Shown here: positions 9,671-20,009 of the stretch, piece after piece | How positions within the stretch are numbered: position 1 is the first letter of the stretch | Layout: the number at the start of each line of letters is the position of its first letter | Source of the DNA: Metabacillus lacus | GTDB taxonomy: Bacteria; Bacillota; Bacilli; Bacillales; Bacillaceae | Length of the DNA: 60,167 nt | NCBI RefSeq assembly: GCF_009674805.1 | Contig: NZ_WKKI01000021.1 | Coordinates: forward strand, 1 to 60,167 | Direction: 5' to 3' | Position numbers and translations under genes: made by a program | The notes under the pieces: model-generated | Database searches by the model: none | Told to the model about the DNA's origin: nothing | Seen by the model: the letters and a program-made list of their open reading frames with translations, nothing else

Positions 9671-9697
9671 GGGACAAGGGGACGTTTCTCTCGTCCC
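9671..9697. repeat. GGGACAAGGGGACG hairpin repeat, copy 1
   Basis: GGGAC...GTCCC inverted ends enclose AAGGGGACGTTTCTC. It belongs to the same family as 9772-9818, 9832-9860, 59536-59562 and 60057-60086. It lies just upstream of the ydiL start. Confidence 0.7.
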
Positions 9698-9771
9698 ATC
9701 CGGTTCCCTATCATATGTTTCCCAAGAAACCCGTTGAGCATTATTGTATCATAATCCGGTGGAGATAGGGT

Positions 9772-9818
9772 GGGACAAGGGGACGGGTGGGACAAGGGGA
9801 CGGGTTCCTCGTCCCACC
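9772..9818. repeat. GGGACAAGGGGACG hairpin repeat, copy 2 (double head)
   Basis: Two tandem GGGACAAGGGGACGGG heads are followed by TTCCTCGTCCCACCC, which pairs with the second head. Confidence 0.75.
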
Positions 9819-9831
9819 CGCCAACGCTCCT

Positions 9832-9860
9832 GGGATAAGGCGACCGGTTCCTCGTCCCAC
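9832..9860. repeat. GGGACAAGGGGACG hairpin repeat, copy 3 (diverged)
   Basis: GGGATAAGGCGACCGGTTCC followed by TCGTCCCAC has the same layout as copy 2 with base changes in the head. Confidence 0.6.
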
Positions 9861-10260
9861 GGCAACGCTCCAGAGTAAAGAGGAGAGTCGCAGGAGGCGT
9901 GCCTCACCGTGTGCCGCTTGAACGGATCCAGCGGCACAATTAGTACTCCAGGAACCTGATAACTCTCCCAGAGACTGCCAAGATAGGCGGAAGAAGTGGT
10001 TCTGACCGCAGGAGGCACGCCTCACTGCAGGACATGAGGAACGCTTCCACTGCCCATCCAGTGCTCCAGTCAGCAGGTAAAAAAGGTATGCAACTCTAAC
10101 CCTCGGAGTCTGCCCTATGTTCTCTTCGTCCTTTTGCAGCAACAGATCCTTTAGTATCTTCAAGGCTACACGCTGCTCCCCACAATACACATAAATCCTT
10201 GAACTATAAGGTTTAAGTTTTGCTTATTATGACATAATCAATTAAAGTGAATGGTGGGAA
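9861..10260. other. Gene-free region between ydiL and groES
   Basis: About 400 nt of GC-richer sequence with no convincing gene; the open frames on the minus strand have low-complexity, gene-unlike translations. It contains two copies of an 18-nt near-palindromic block at 9890-9907 and 10008-10025 (GCAGGAGGCRYGCCTCAC). It may be decayed repeat or mobile-element material. Confidence 0.5.
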
Positions 10261-10280
10261 AAAAATTTCAAGTTTAATAC

Positions 10281-10307
10281 TTGAAATTGGAAACAAGATT
10301 ATATAAT
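10281..10307 (+). promoter_or_regulatory. Sigma-A-type promoter of groESL
   Basis: TTGAAA at 10281-10286 and TATAAT at 10302-10307 (15-nt spacer; TAATAT two bases later gives 17) lie just before the CIRCE operator. Confidence 0.7.
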
Positions 10308-10319
10308 ATATAAATTGTG

Positions 10320-10346
10320 TTAGCACTCGTTGTGTTCGAGTGCTAA
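10320..10346. promoter_or_regulatory. CIRCE operator (HrcA binding site)
   Basis: The inverted repeat TTAGCACTC-N9-GAGTGCTAA matches the CIRCE consensus perfectly. HrcA binds it to repress groESL until heat stress. Confidence 0.97.
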
Positions 10347-10396
10347 TAAGAAAGAATACTTAGGTAAAACTGAAAAATTTGAGGAGGTTGTTTCAA

Positions 10397-10681
10397 GTGT
10401 TAAAGCCATTAGGTGATCGTGTAGTTATTGAACTTGTTCAATCAGAAGAAAAAACTGCAAGCGGTATTGTTCTGCCTGATACTGCAAAGGAAAAGCCGCA
10501 GGAAGGCAAAATCGTAGCTGTGGGCACTGGCCGCGTACTGGAAAACGGAGAGCGTGTTTCTCTTGAAGTTTCTGAAGGCGACAGCATCATCTTCTCAAAA
10601 TATGCTGGTACTGAAGTGAAATATGAAGGTACTGAATACTTAATCTTACGTGAAAGCGACATTTTAGCTGTTATTGGTTAA
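10397..10681 (+). CDS. groES: Co-chaperonin GroES
   Basis: A 94-aa protein that caps GroEL. The start is GTG at 10397 ([12 protein letters not shown]), 9 nt after GAGGAGG at 10381-10387; an upstream TTG at 10379 would place this site inside the gene. The mobile loop region ([12 protein letters not shown]) is conserved. groEL follows after 53 nt on the same transcript, under CIRCE control. Confidence 0.97.
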   Translation: MLKPLGDRVVIELVQSEEKTASGIVLPDTAKEKPQEGKIVAVGTGRVLENGERVSLEVSEGDSIIFSKYAGTEVKYEGTEYLILRESDILAVIG

Positions 10682-10713
10682 TAAACAGCCCCACATAACA
10701 TAACGATTTTTAA

Positions 10714-12366
<1,653 letters not shown>

Positions 12367-12419
12367 TAACGCCCTCAAACCCTTGATATAAGTGGGTTTT
12401 GAAGTAAGATGAGAGTGGT

Positions 12420-12438
12420 TTGCTAACATTTTGCTAAC
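12420..12438 (+). repeat. Left 19-bp direct repeat of the island (candidate att site)
   Basis: TTGCTAACATTTTGCTAAC is identical to 18412-18430. Each copy contains TTGCTAAC twice with an 11-bp period. It lies next to the 3' end of the integrase remnant. It may be the core attachment repeat or an integrase arm-binding site. Confidence 0.75.
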
Positions 12439-12448
12439 ATTAAGGATA

Positions 12449-13190
12449 TTAACGGAGGCTTCTCATAAGTTCAGCGAACTTTTGAGAGGCTTCTTTTTTC
12501 ATGTCTTGGGTGACGTGGAGATACACATTTTTCGTAATTTGATCGTCAGTATGACCGAGACGGTCCAAGATTTGTTCAAGTGACACACGCGCTTCGGCGA
12601 GCAGTGATGTATGGGTGTGCCTTAGACTGTGCGGGGTTAAATCTTCATTCAAACCTGCGATTCTAAGCAGCCTTTTCATTCGGTCTCGAAAGTTCTTTAG
12701 CACGATGGGATAACCGTAGTGGCGCCCAGTTTTGGCAAAAATAAAATCATGGTTATAGTAAGCATTTCCTAACCGCTCGATTACTTCGTCTTGTAACCTT
12801 TTTATGTTCCTTCAACGCCCCTATAACCTCTTCATCCACGATGATTTACCTTCGTGATTTCCTTGTCTTTGGCGTAACTAGTTGATAGTTCAGCGGATTA
12901 TTGCTTAGGTTGTAAAGCGTTTTCGTGATGCTGATGGTGTGATTCACAAAATCAATATCCTTCCACATGAGCGCGATTAACTCCCCGCCGCGAATACCGG
13001 TATAGGAAAGAATGAAAAATGCCAAGTAATCGTGTTCCAAGCCATGTTCCATAGCTGTTTTTAAAAACAGAGCAAGATCTTCTATCTCAAGATATTTCGT
13101 AATTTCTTCATCCTCCAACTGTTCAATGGTTTTCTTATCTTTTTTAAGATCTTCGCTAGCTTTTTGCTATTTGCTCATTTGCAATTTCCT
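12449..13190 (-). pseudogene. Tyrosine recombinase (phage/ICE integrase), decayed
   Basis: Two fragments in different frames make up the catalytic half of a tyrosine integrase. The upstream piece (12846-13118) has the TGIRGGELIALMWKDID segment with the first active-site Arg. The downstream piece (12449-12703 and the frame running into it) has HSLRHTHTSLLAEA, LGHTDDQ and NVYLHVT (box II H-x-x-R, H and the catalytic Tyr). They are separated by an in-frame TAA at 12846-12848 where Lys is expected and by a one-base frameshift near 12796-12803. The N-terminal arm-binding and core-binding domains are missing. The gene is therefore dead, and the island cannot move by itself. Confidence 0.9.
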
Positions 13191-13204
13191 CTTTCTTTAA
13201 AATT

Positions 13205-13266
13205 TAAAAAGAAAAACCGCAGCACAAGACCATCTCCAAAATGGATAGAATCTAGTTACTGCGGTT
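13205..13266 (-). terminator. Possible terminator facing the integrase remnant
   Basis: AACCGCAG (13215-13222) and CTGCGGTT (13259-13266) pair. On the minus strand the stem is followed by TTTCTTTTT. It may be left from a lost gene. The rest of 13190-13460 is AT-rich with no gene. Confidence 0.5.
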
Positions 13267-13472
13267 CTCGTTTGTTAGTTACTTTATTTAGTTGAATTGA
13301 ATTTAACCGGTAAAATTCTTACATCATAATATCTTGTGATTTTGCTAATTTTAATAGATTACAAACATTTATTTAGATGAAATTTTTGGTAAAATAGGTG
13401 GAGAGATGTTGGAATGTGAAGAATTGTGAAACTGTGCTGTACTATTCTAATATGTAACAAGTGGGAGGATAT

Positions 13473-14867
13473 ATGAATAATACTGAAATGGACATAAATT
13501 GGACAGATGTTGCGTGTGGCAGTGCTGCTTCTTCTTGGAATGGATATACATATCAAGGTAAGGTAGCAATGTACACTATGCTTTGCTTAATTAATCAAAT
13601 CGGTGCGGGTAATGAGGATGTAAATAACTACACACTTGAAATTGAATTGTTTGAAGATTTTTGTATTAAATACAAGGGTGATTATTACTCGATACATCAA
13701 GTGAAATCATATCAAGACAAAGAAACTATTGGTGGATATAAAGCTACGGTTCTTGAATTATTAGGAAAGACAATCATACAACCATCTGTAAAAGAAGCAA
13801 GTCTACATACAGCGATAAACATTAAAGAATTCACTGTTGAGAATTTGAAAAATGATTTAATTGCTTATGTACCTCGCAAAAAGAAAGATTTATTCAATCA
13901 TTTTAAAAAATTGCTATTTGAGGAAGGGAGATTTGAAGGAGCATGGAGTAAGCTAAACATTAATCAACATGATGGAAAAATAAATGTTAATAGGGTTGTC
14001 CAAGTGGACGAAATTAACAACAGAATAAAAGAACAACTTAAAATATTTCTTCAAAATGACACCCATAGAAGTCCCTCTTCAATAAGTGTAGAGAATCTTG
14101 ATTATGCTTACTCAAACTTACTACATACGGTTAATAATCTCATTGCTGACATCCATTTAAAAAGACAATCAGATCCAGTAATTACTTTCAACAAAGTATT
14201 AGAAATTCTTCAGAGTGAGAATGTTTTTAACCTAACTAGTGAAACAGTTGCTAGTTTACTTATGGACGATCTAACAACATATTTTGAAGAATACTGTGAA
14301 GAACAGGGAATTGACCTAGAACTAGAAGAAGAAAAAGCAAAAATCTGGATCCATCATATAGACGTATTAAAACTGTTAACACCTGAAGACTTTGTACTCA
14401 TTTGCAGAAAAATTGCCCCTAATATCAAAATGAAAAGGTCTGATTCTATCAGTATAGCAGAATACAAAAGACTTATTGACCAGCATGGGGTTAAGCAAAT
14501 GTTATTTGAGTGTTTGTTTACTTTTCATCATATGCTAGAAACAGCGACATTAAAAAATGATATTCTCCTTATAAAAAAAAACAAGGTAGCTAGCTTGATT
14601 ACCCTTATTCTTAACTCAGGAAGAAACGCTTGTTCTACAGTTGGTAAGGATATATTCAATAACTTTAATAATGATGAATCGCTTCTAGAACTTCTCTTTG
14701 AGGTTGAAACCTATATCAATAAATCAATTAATGAAGAGTACAAGGGAACTATTACAGAAGTGGAATCAGACATAGATTATAAAAGTAGAGAAAAATTCAC
14801 TGGACCAAAAAAAATAAAATTTATGGATATAAAATCTGCTATGGAGGAATTTAGATCGAATGAATAA
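13473..14867 (+). CDS. ABC-3C/Lamassu-type effector with nuclease-fold N-terminus (LmuA-like)
   Basis: A 464-aa protein. Residues 22-80 show the Cap4/DUF4297-like nuclease signature: WNGYTYQGKVAMY (22-34), ELFEDF with E61/D62, and IHQVKSY with Q76-V77-K78. This is the E...Q-x-K pattern of restriction-endonuclease-fold dsDNA nucleases. The remaining 380 residues are helical and unassigned, as in C-terminal regions that bind the ABC partner. GGGAGG lies just before ATG 13473; an earlier GTG (13461) is less likely. It overlaps the next gene by 8 nt. By family knowledge it should be the DNA-cutting effector unleashed on phage infection. The exact effector class is inferred from motifs alone. Confidence 0.75.
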   Translation: MNNTEMDINWTDVACGSAASSWNGYTYQGKVAMYTMLCLINQIGAGNEDVNNYTLEIELFEDFCIKYKGDYYSIHQVKSYQDKETIGGYKATVLELLGKTIIQPSVKEASLHTAINIKEFTVENLKNDLIAYVPRKKKDLFNHFKKLLFEEGRFEGAWSKLNINQHDGKINVNRVVQVDEINNRIKEQLKIFLQNDTHRSPSSISVENLDYAYSNLLHTVNNLIADIHLKRQSDPVITFNKVLEILQSENVFNLTSETVASLLMDDLTTYFEEYCEEQGIDLELEEEKAKIWIHHIDVLKLLTPEDFVLICRKIAPNIKMKRSDSISIAEYKRLIDQHGVKQMLFECLFTFHHMLETATLKNDILLIKKNKVASLITLILNSGRNACSTVGKDIFNNFNNDESLLELLFEVETYINKSINEEYKGTITEVESDIDYKSREKFTGPKKIKFMDIKSAMEEFRSNE

Positions 14868-15597
14868 TTTCGTTAAAACTATCTTTATCGAAGCTGGATT
14901 TGAATTTTATGAGCGATTAATTTTCAATGGAGATTTTTCAGCCAACTTCTCTTTTTTTACCAGAACAATTAACAATAAATTTGACTTTTATCTAGTCGGG
15001 AATTTCAGAGAAGGAGAGGTAAATCTTGAGGGGTTACAGCAAGAATTAACTCAATGTCTTGATTCTATTCTACTAGAAATGAATGTATCAGGCTTAGATA
15101 AGAATCTTTCTTTCCTACTTTTGCTAGAGACTGAATCTATAGCATATTCAAAAGAACGCACAAGATATATTTACAATATAGAGGAAGACCCCTATGACTT
15201 TAAAAAATATGTATTAACATATACCAAAGGTCAATTTGAAGCATTAATAATTCAATTAAATGAAATGAAAGAAGAACCCTTATTAAAAATATTAAATTAC
15301 TTTTTGCTAGAGAAAAAACTATTTTCTTCTTTTAAAAAGAAAGAAGAAAATAGAAATACTATTGAAAATCAAGAAGCCGTTATATACGATTTAGTATCAA
15401 AGTTATTCATAAAGTTACCATTTTTAAGTGTAAATATAAAGCAAGAGAATTTAGTAAGTTTAAAGAAGGAAATTGACGAAAAGCTTAATCAAACACAATC
15501 CAATATAGTTAGTTTAATGCTCGAACAATACATTAAAGACCCGGAACTTCAGATTAATGACATCTTAACTGTGATAGGTTGTGAATACATTGAATAG
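14860..15597 (+). CDS. ABC-three-component middle component (LmuC-like)
   Basis: A 245-aa cytoplasmic protein without membrane segments. The stretch IYNIEEDPYDFKKYVLTY, about 100-120 residues in, resembles the most conserved part of ABC-3C middle components. Such proteins link the ABC ATPase to the effector. It starts within the 3' end of the nuclease gene and overlaps the ATPase by 17 nt, so the three proteins are probably made in fixed ratio. Assignment rests on this motif and on the gene order effector-middle-ATPase. Confidence 0.7.
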   Translation: MNNFVKTIFIEAGFEFYERLIFNGDFSANFSFFTRTINNKFDFYLVGNFREGEVNLEGLQQELTQCLDSILLEMNVSGLDKNLSFLLLLETESIAYSKERTRYIYNIEEDPYDFKKYVLTYTKGQFEALIIQLNEMKEEPLLKILNYFLLEKKLFSSFKKKEENRNTIENQEAVIYDLVSKLFIKLPFLSVNIKQENLVSLKKEIDEKLNQTQSNIVSLMLEQYIKDPELQINDILTVIGCEYIE

Positions 15598-17947
15598 TAT
15601 AAAAATATCAAGGGTCTATATTGAAAATTTCAAGTCAATAGAAAAAGCAAACATTTATTTTAAAGATCAAACTGTTACAATTCTGGATGGACCTAATGGA
15701 TTTGGGAAAACTAGTATATATGATGTAATAGAATTAACTTTGACAGGAAGTATTAGACGTATTAAACAATTAAAAATAAATGTAGGAAACAGAGGATACG
15801 ATGATTACTTATTTGCTAAAGATCAATCTAAAGCAATTATTTTAAAGATAGAATTGGAAAAATTTGATACTACTTTTAATTTTATTGAAAAAATTATTAT
15901 TGGACGTAAGATTGAACCTAGTTCATTAAGTAGATCTAGAAAGAGACCCTTTGATTTTGACTATTCTGTACATTTGCTTGGAGAGTTTGAAGGGGACTTA
16001 ACAGATGAGAATAAGTCATCTCAGGGAACTATTGAAGAGTTATTTGGAATTTCAGGTTTTGAGTCTAAGTACAGCTTATACCATTATATTGAACAAGAGG
16101 AATCAAGTCACTTACTAAGAAGAAATGAAAAAGAACGTATGGATCACATTGGTAAACTCTTTAACATTGATCTAGAAATAAAAGAACGAGATATTCTTGA
16201 AAAAGCAAAAAATAGATTAATTCATTATAAGACTAATTTAAATAGAAAAATTTCCGAAATATCCATAGATTTTACGACTAGTAAAGAAGGTGATGAAACA
16301 ACTGAAGTTGAGTACTTTCAATTAATTAACATTCCCTCCAATAAAATTGTTTGGGATCAAAAAATTATTAAACCCTTAGACAAAGAGCAGAAAGCCAATT
16401 ACATAGAACAACTAGAAGATATTAAAGGTCTAATCACTAACTTTAATGAATTTATACTTGAAGCAAAAAACGAAAGAATTCGAGGTATTGCTTCGAAAGA
16501 TCAGAGACTATCAGCTTTAGTTATCTTAGGGTATTTTGATGAAGAATTTGAGCAAATTAAGACCAGTAATAATCTAAAAAAATTATTTGAAGATATAAAA
16601 ATAAAGATTGAAAACAAGGATATATTTACAAGTGGAATAAATTGGAGTTTGTTGTATGAACATTTTAACCCCACTCTTAGTAAAGAGAATCTTATCCAAA
16701 AGATAAATTATATTAAAAATTTAAGAGAAAATTCAAGTAATATCTCACGTATTGTGGAAAAGCTACTTACCTCAAGAAATGATCTTATATCAAAATACAA
16801 AGAGTATATTAATAGTAAGCAAGTTGATGGCAATCATTGTCCGCTTTGTGGAAAAGAGTGGGAAACTTACCGAGACCTTATACAGCAAATAGAGAATAAA
16901 ACTGAAATTTTTAAAGAGGAACTTGACAATTCGTCAGCTATAATAATGGAAGAAATCGATCAAATTTATAAAAATTGTTTAAGTCCACTGATAATTATTA
17001 TAGACGAATTTGTTAGAGGCTCAATCACAGATAATTATTTTAACCAACTGCAAGAATATAAACTATTAAATATAGATTTTAATGCAGCCAAGAAGTTTTT
17101 CAGTGATTTAAATATTGATATATCAAATTACTATAATAAAGAAAAGAACTATGTGAATAATTTAAGCGAGATGGTTGAGAGGATTAAAGAAGTCCTTTAC
17201 AGTAAACTCCTTAGTAGTAAACTAGAAAATGAAAAATATCATGTATATCGAGAACTTTATAAGAGTGTCTTTGATAATGATGAAGAGGTAATCAAAGGCA
17301 TCAATATAATAAATATTGATCAAAAGATACAATACATTGAATATATGTATTATATACAAGCTAGCGAGTCGTTTAAAAAACATCAAAGATTAATTAATCA
17401 ATTGGGACTAATAGATGAATCTATTAAAAATCTTAATGATTCAATTGGTATTTATAATGAAAAGATTAATGGCTACCGTGCTAAAATGATTAGTGAAATT
17501 GAAATACCATTTTACATTTATAGTGGGAAAATTATACAAACTCATCAAAGGGGTATTGGAGTGTTCATTAAAGAGGAACAAAGTGAGCATGCAGATGATC
17601 CTCAATTAAAAGCAATTAATTTTGTTCCACCTGAGAAAACTGCACATGATATCATGCATTCATTTAGTTCTGGTCAATTATCAGCAACTGTCCTTGCTTT
17701 CTCTTTAGCCTTAAATAGGGTCTATAATAATAGTGGTCTGAGTACTTTATTAATAGATGATCCAATCCAGACTATGGATGAAATAAATATGGCCTCGTTT
17801 GTTGAATTGCTTAGAAATGATTTTCCAAATAAACAAATAATTTTATCCACACATGAAGATAAAATATCTATGTACATTCGTTATAAGTTCTCAAAATATG
17901 GACACAGAACTGGCAACATAAATGTAAAGGAAGTATTTTATCAATAA
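15581..17947 (+). CDS. SMC/Rad50-like ABC ATPase of an ABC-3C (Lamassu LmuB-like) system
   Basis: A 788-aa ATPase. Walker A GPNGFGKTS is at residues 37-45, the ABC signature SSGQL at 696-700, Walker B LLIDDP with D726/D727, and an H-loop STHED near the end. The long middle is coiled coil and contains a HCPLCGKEW cysteine pair (C420, C423), like a Rad50 zinc hook. SMC-like partners of this kind sense DNA ends or phage replication structures. The start is GTG 15581; TTG 15590 is an alternative. The gene is very AT-rich compared with the flanks, consistent with transfer. Confidence 0.85.
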   Translation: MNTLNSIKISRVYIENFKSIEKANIYFKDQTVTILDGPNGFGKTSIYDVIELTLTGSIRRIKQLKINVGNRGYDDYLFAKDQSKAIILKIELEKFDTTFNFIEKIIIGRKIEPSSLSRSRKRPFDFDYSVHLLGEFEGDLTDENKSSQGTIEELFGISGFESKYSLYHYIEQEESSHLLRRNEKERMDHIGKLFNIDLEIKERDILEKAKNRLIHYKTNLNRKISEISIDFTTSKEGDETTEVEYFQLINIPSNKIVWDQKIIKPLDKEQKANYIEQLEDIKGLITNFNEFILEAKNERIRGIASKDQRLSALVILGYFDEEFEQIKTSNNLKKLFEDIKIKIENKDIFTSGINWSLLYEHFNPTLSKENLIQKINYIKNLRENSSNISRIVEKLLTSRNDLISKYKEYINSKQVDGNHCPLCGKEWETYRDLIQQIENKTEIFKEELDNSSAIIMEEIDQIYKNCLSPLIIIIDEFVRGSITDNYFNQLQEYKLLNIDFNAAKKFFSDLNIDISNYYNKEKNYVNNLSEMVERIKEVLYSKLLSSKLENEKYHVYRELYKSVFDNDEEVIKGINIINIDQKIQYIEYMYYIQASESFKKHQRLINQLGLIDESIKNLNDSIGIYNEKINGYRAKMISEIEIPFYIYSGKIIQTHQRGIGVFIKEEQSEHADDPQLKAINFVPPEKTAHDIMHSFSSGQLSATVLAFSLALNRVYNNSGLSTLLIDDPIQTMDEINMASFVELLRNDFPNKQIILSTHEDKISMYIRYKFSKYGHRTGNINVKEVFYQ

Positions 17948-17993
17948 AGTATGAAACTACTAATATTTCTTTAGTAGTCTTCATACTTTTTTT
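17948..17993 (+). terminator. Terminator of the three-gene defence operon
   Basis: A long stem (AGTATGAA.ACTACTAA with TTAGTAGT.CTTCATACT) is followed by seven or more T. It begins at the stop codon of the ATPase. Confidence 0.88.
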
Positions 17994-18061
17994 ATATATT
18001 AAAAAAATGTAAATAATCGTCAATAGTCTTTTCCGAAAATAAAATAAGAGGTGTATAACTA

Positions 18062-18337
18062 ATGAATATAGACACTCATTATAAAAATGAAGTAATCGGA
18101 GCTGTAAATACATTCATTCAAATGATTAATCAGGCTGATAAATACAATCCAGAAGGTAAAGGAATAATAGATAATAATTGGCATTACTGCTTACAAGATA
18201 ACCATACTTTTTTGGTTAAACTAAAAATAAATGGAATTAATGAAGTGGTGTCTTTTGAAAAATTAGAATGGAAGAATCTAAGTGCTAATATGCTTGTAAA
18301 TATAAAACTGAAGGAACTCCATGAAAGACTAACTTGA
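18062..18337 (+). CDS. Small hypothetical protein at the island end
   Basis: A 91-aa protein that I do not recognise. It has no membrane segment and no cysteine-rich motif; the N-terminal 35 residues look helical. AAGAGGTG, 8 nt before the ATG, supports translation. It is separated from the defence operon by a terminator and lies inside the right repeat, so it belongs to the island. Its AT-rich codon use matches the other island genes. Confidence 0.6.
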   Translation: MNIDTHYKNEVIGAVNTFIQMINQADKYNPEGKGIIDNNWHYCLQDNHTFLVKLKINGINEVVSFEKLEWKNLSANMLVNIKLKELHERLT

Positions 18338-18411
18338 TGTGTCATTTAGGTTTAGCAACATCATCTCTTGCCGAGAATATGAAACAACGATTGGAGTCTA
18401 ACTGTTTTAAA

Positions 18412-18430
18412 TTGCTAACATTTTGCTAAC
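18412..18430 (+). repeat. Right 19-bp direct repeat of the island (candidate att site)
   Basis: TTGCTAACATTTTGCTAAC is identical to 12420-12438 and in the same orientation. The bases beyond the repeat differ on both sides. Together the two copies delimit a 6.0-kb island. Confidence 0.75.
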
Positions 18431-18453
18431 GCCTTCCCATATTTGAATAAATA

Positions 18454-18510
18454 AAAGTGCCTGCCCCCCAGTGTGTGAATGCCTTAGCGTGCTGGGGGGC
18501 GGGCACTTTC
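18454..18510. repeat. GTGCCTGCCCCCCAG hairpin repeat, copy 1
   Basis: An 18-bp near-perfect stem (AAAGTGCCTGCCCCCCAG with CTGGGGGGCGGGCACTTT) encloses the loop TGTGTGAATGCCTTAGCGTG. Nearly the same element occurs at 20268-20326. Confidence 0.75.
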
Positions 18511-18621
18511 TTCCCAATAATTATAGTAGAAGAAAAAGGGCCGTGCGTACTTTGTTCGGTTTTTTTATAATTTTGTAAGATACTGAAGTTTATCGCGTCT
18601 TATGTGTAAGGAGGTGAGCTG

Positions 18622-19104
18622 GTGACACAGCTTGAGGATATTTATAATACATACTTCAAAGATGTATTTTTATATGTGTATAGTCTATCTGGCGATAAGC
18701 ATATCGCTGAAGATATCACTTCGGAAACTTTTATGAAGGCATTAACATCGCTAGACAGTTTCAGAGGGGATAGTGATATCCGTGTGTGGTTATGCCAAAT
18801 TGCCAAAAACAGTTATTATTCTTATTTGCGTAAGAAAAAAAGCACTGTAGATTTTGAGTCGGTTCCAGAAACAGCTAGTAGAGACAATGTAGAACAAGAA
18901 ATAGCCACTTCAGAAGCGTCTATGAAGGTACATGAAATGATCCAGGATTTAAAAGAGCCGTACAAAAAAGTCTTTATGCTCCGTGTATTTGGAGAACTAT
19001 CATTTAAGCAAATTGGCAAATTGTTTGCAAAAAGTGATAACTGGGCTTGTGTTACTTATCACCGTGCTAGAGAAAAGATTAAAGCGCGATTGGGGGATTA
19101 TTAA
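18622..19104 (+). CDS. ECF-type RNA polymerase sigma factor
   Basis: A 160-aa sigma-70 family protein with only regions 2 and 4. Region 2 includes YVYSLSGDKHIAEDITSETFMKAL and FRGDSDIRVWLCQIAKNSYYSYLR. Region 4 includes the helix-turn-helix ELSFKQIGKLFAKSDNWACVTYHRAREK. GTG start with AAGGAGGTGAGCT upstream. Its stop overlaps the ATG of the anti-sigma gene (TAATG). The inducing stress is unknown; it is not clearly one of the named B. subtilis ECF factors. Confidence 0.9.
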   Translation: MTQLEDIYNTYFKDVFLYVYSLSGDKHIAEDITSETFMKALTSLDSFRGDSDIRVWLCQIAKNSYYSYLRKKKSTVDFESVPETASRDNVEQEIATSEASMKVHEMIQDLKEPYKKVFMLRVFGELSFKQIGKLFAKSDNWACVTYHRAREKIKARLGDY

Positions 19105-20009
19105 TGAGAATTAGCTGTAATGTAATTAGGGATGTATTGCCGTTATATGTCGAGAATATGGCAAGTCAAGATACTAGAGATATAGTTAAAGAACATATAG
19201 ATTCTTGTGAAAACTGCAAAAAACGACTTGAAGATATGCGGACTTTTGAAGAAATGCCGATAGATACCGATATAGCTCCCTTAAGAAACATACAAAATAC
19301 ATTGCGAAGGAACAAGCTGCAAGCGATTATTTTTTCAGTCATGGCAACATTGGTTTTTGCAGTGCTTACAATGGCTTATCTGACAACACCAGCATACATC
19401 TCTTATAATGAAAACTCGGTTACAATTATCGAAAAGGATGACGGAACTGTACTTTTGAATTTTGGTGAAGAAGTCTCTGGATTCGATGTAAATCAATATC
19501 CAGCAGAAGACAATTCAGGTTATGTCTATGATATAACTACATGGGAAACGATTTGGCACCAGAAAATAAGTAAAAACAACCTGGAAAATACTGTATTAAA
19601 CCCGAATGGAGAAACGGTTGCTTCAATCTATTATTACAATACTGATGGAAGTGAAAATACTTTGATTTATGGAAATTCAATAACGAATGGGGGTGTCATG
19701 ACGTTACCTCGGCTCGTTTTAAGCTACTATGTGTTGTTTGCTATAGGAATTTTACTTATTTGTGGAATTGGATTGGCCATATTCCGTAAGAACGAAAGAA
19801 TAAAAAATGTACTAGAAAAACTTATTCTATTGCCTATATCCTACCTGTTTGCTCACTTACTTATTAAAGGTCTTCACTCTGCAACTTACCTTGCTTTACG
19901 AGACTTTTATGCAATATTACTAGTCACAATTCCTTTATATTTTGCGTTGTTAGCTGGAAGGAACATTTTAAAAAAATTATCAATTAAGAAGCCAAAAAGC
20001 ATTTTATAA
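19104..20009 (+). CDS. Membrane anti-sigma factor with zinc-finger domain
   Basis: A 301-aa protein. Residues 1-45 form a zf-HC2-type anti-sigma domain (DVLPLYVENM then KEHIDSCENCKKRLEDM, an H-x3-C-x2-C pattern). A membrane helix follows at about 74-94, then an extracytoplasmic region of about 115 residues, and several more hydrophobic helices in the last 90 residues. The domain should hold the preceding sigma factor at the membrane. Gene overlap supports coupled synthesis. Confidence 0.88.
   Translation: MRISCNVIRDVLPLYVENMASQDTRDIVKEHIDSCENCKKRLEDMRTFEEMPIDTDIAPLRNIQNTLRRNKLQAIIFSVMATLVFAVLTMAYLTTPAYISYNENSVTIIEKDDGTVLLNFGEEVSGFDVNQYPAEDNSGYVYDITTWETIWHQKISKNNLENTVLNPNGETVASIYYYNTDGSENTLIYGNSITNGGVMTLPRLVLSYYVLFAIGILLICGIGLAIFRKNERIKNVLEKLILLPISYLFAHLLIKGLHSATYLALRDFYAILLVTIPLYFALLAGRNILKKLSIKKPKSIL

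Noticed and set aside
9741-10190. Open frame on the minus strand, about 149 codons, between ydiL and groES
   Set aside because: The translation runs through the hairpin repeats, is rich in Arg/Ser/Gly/Pro and has no ribosome site; it is better explained as repeat sequence.
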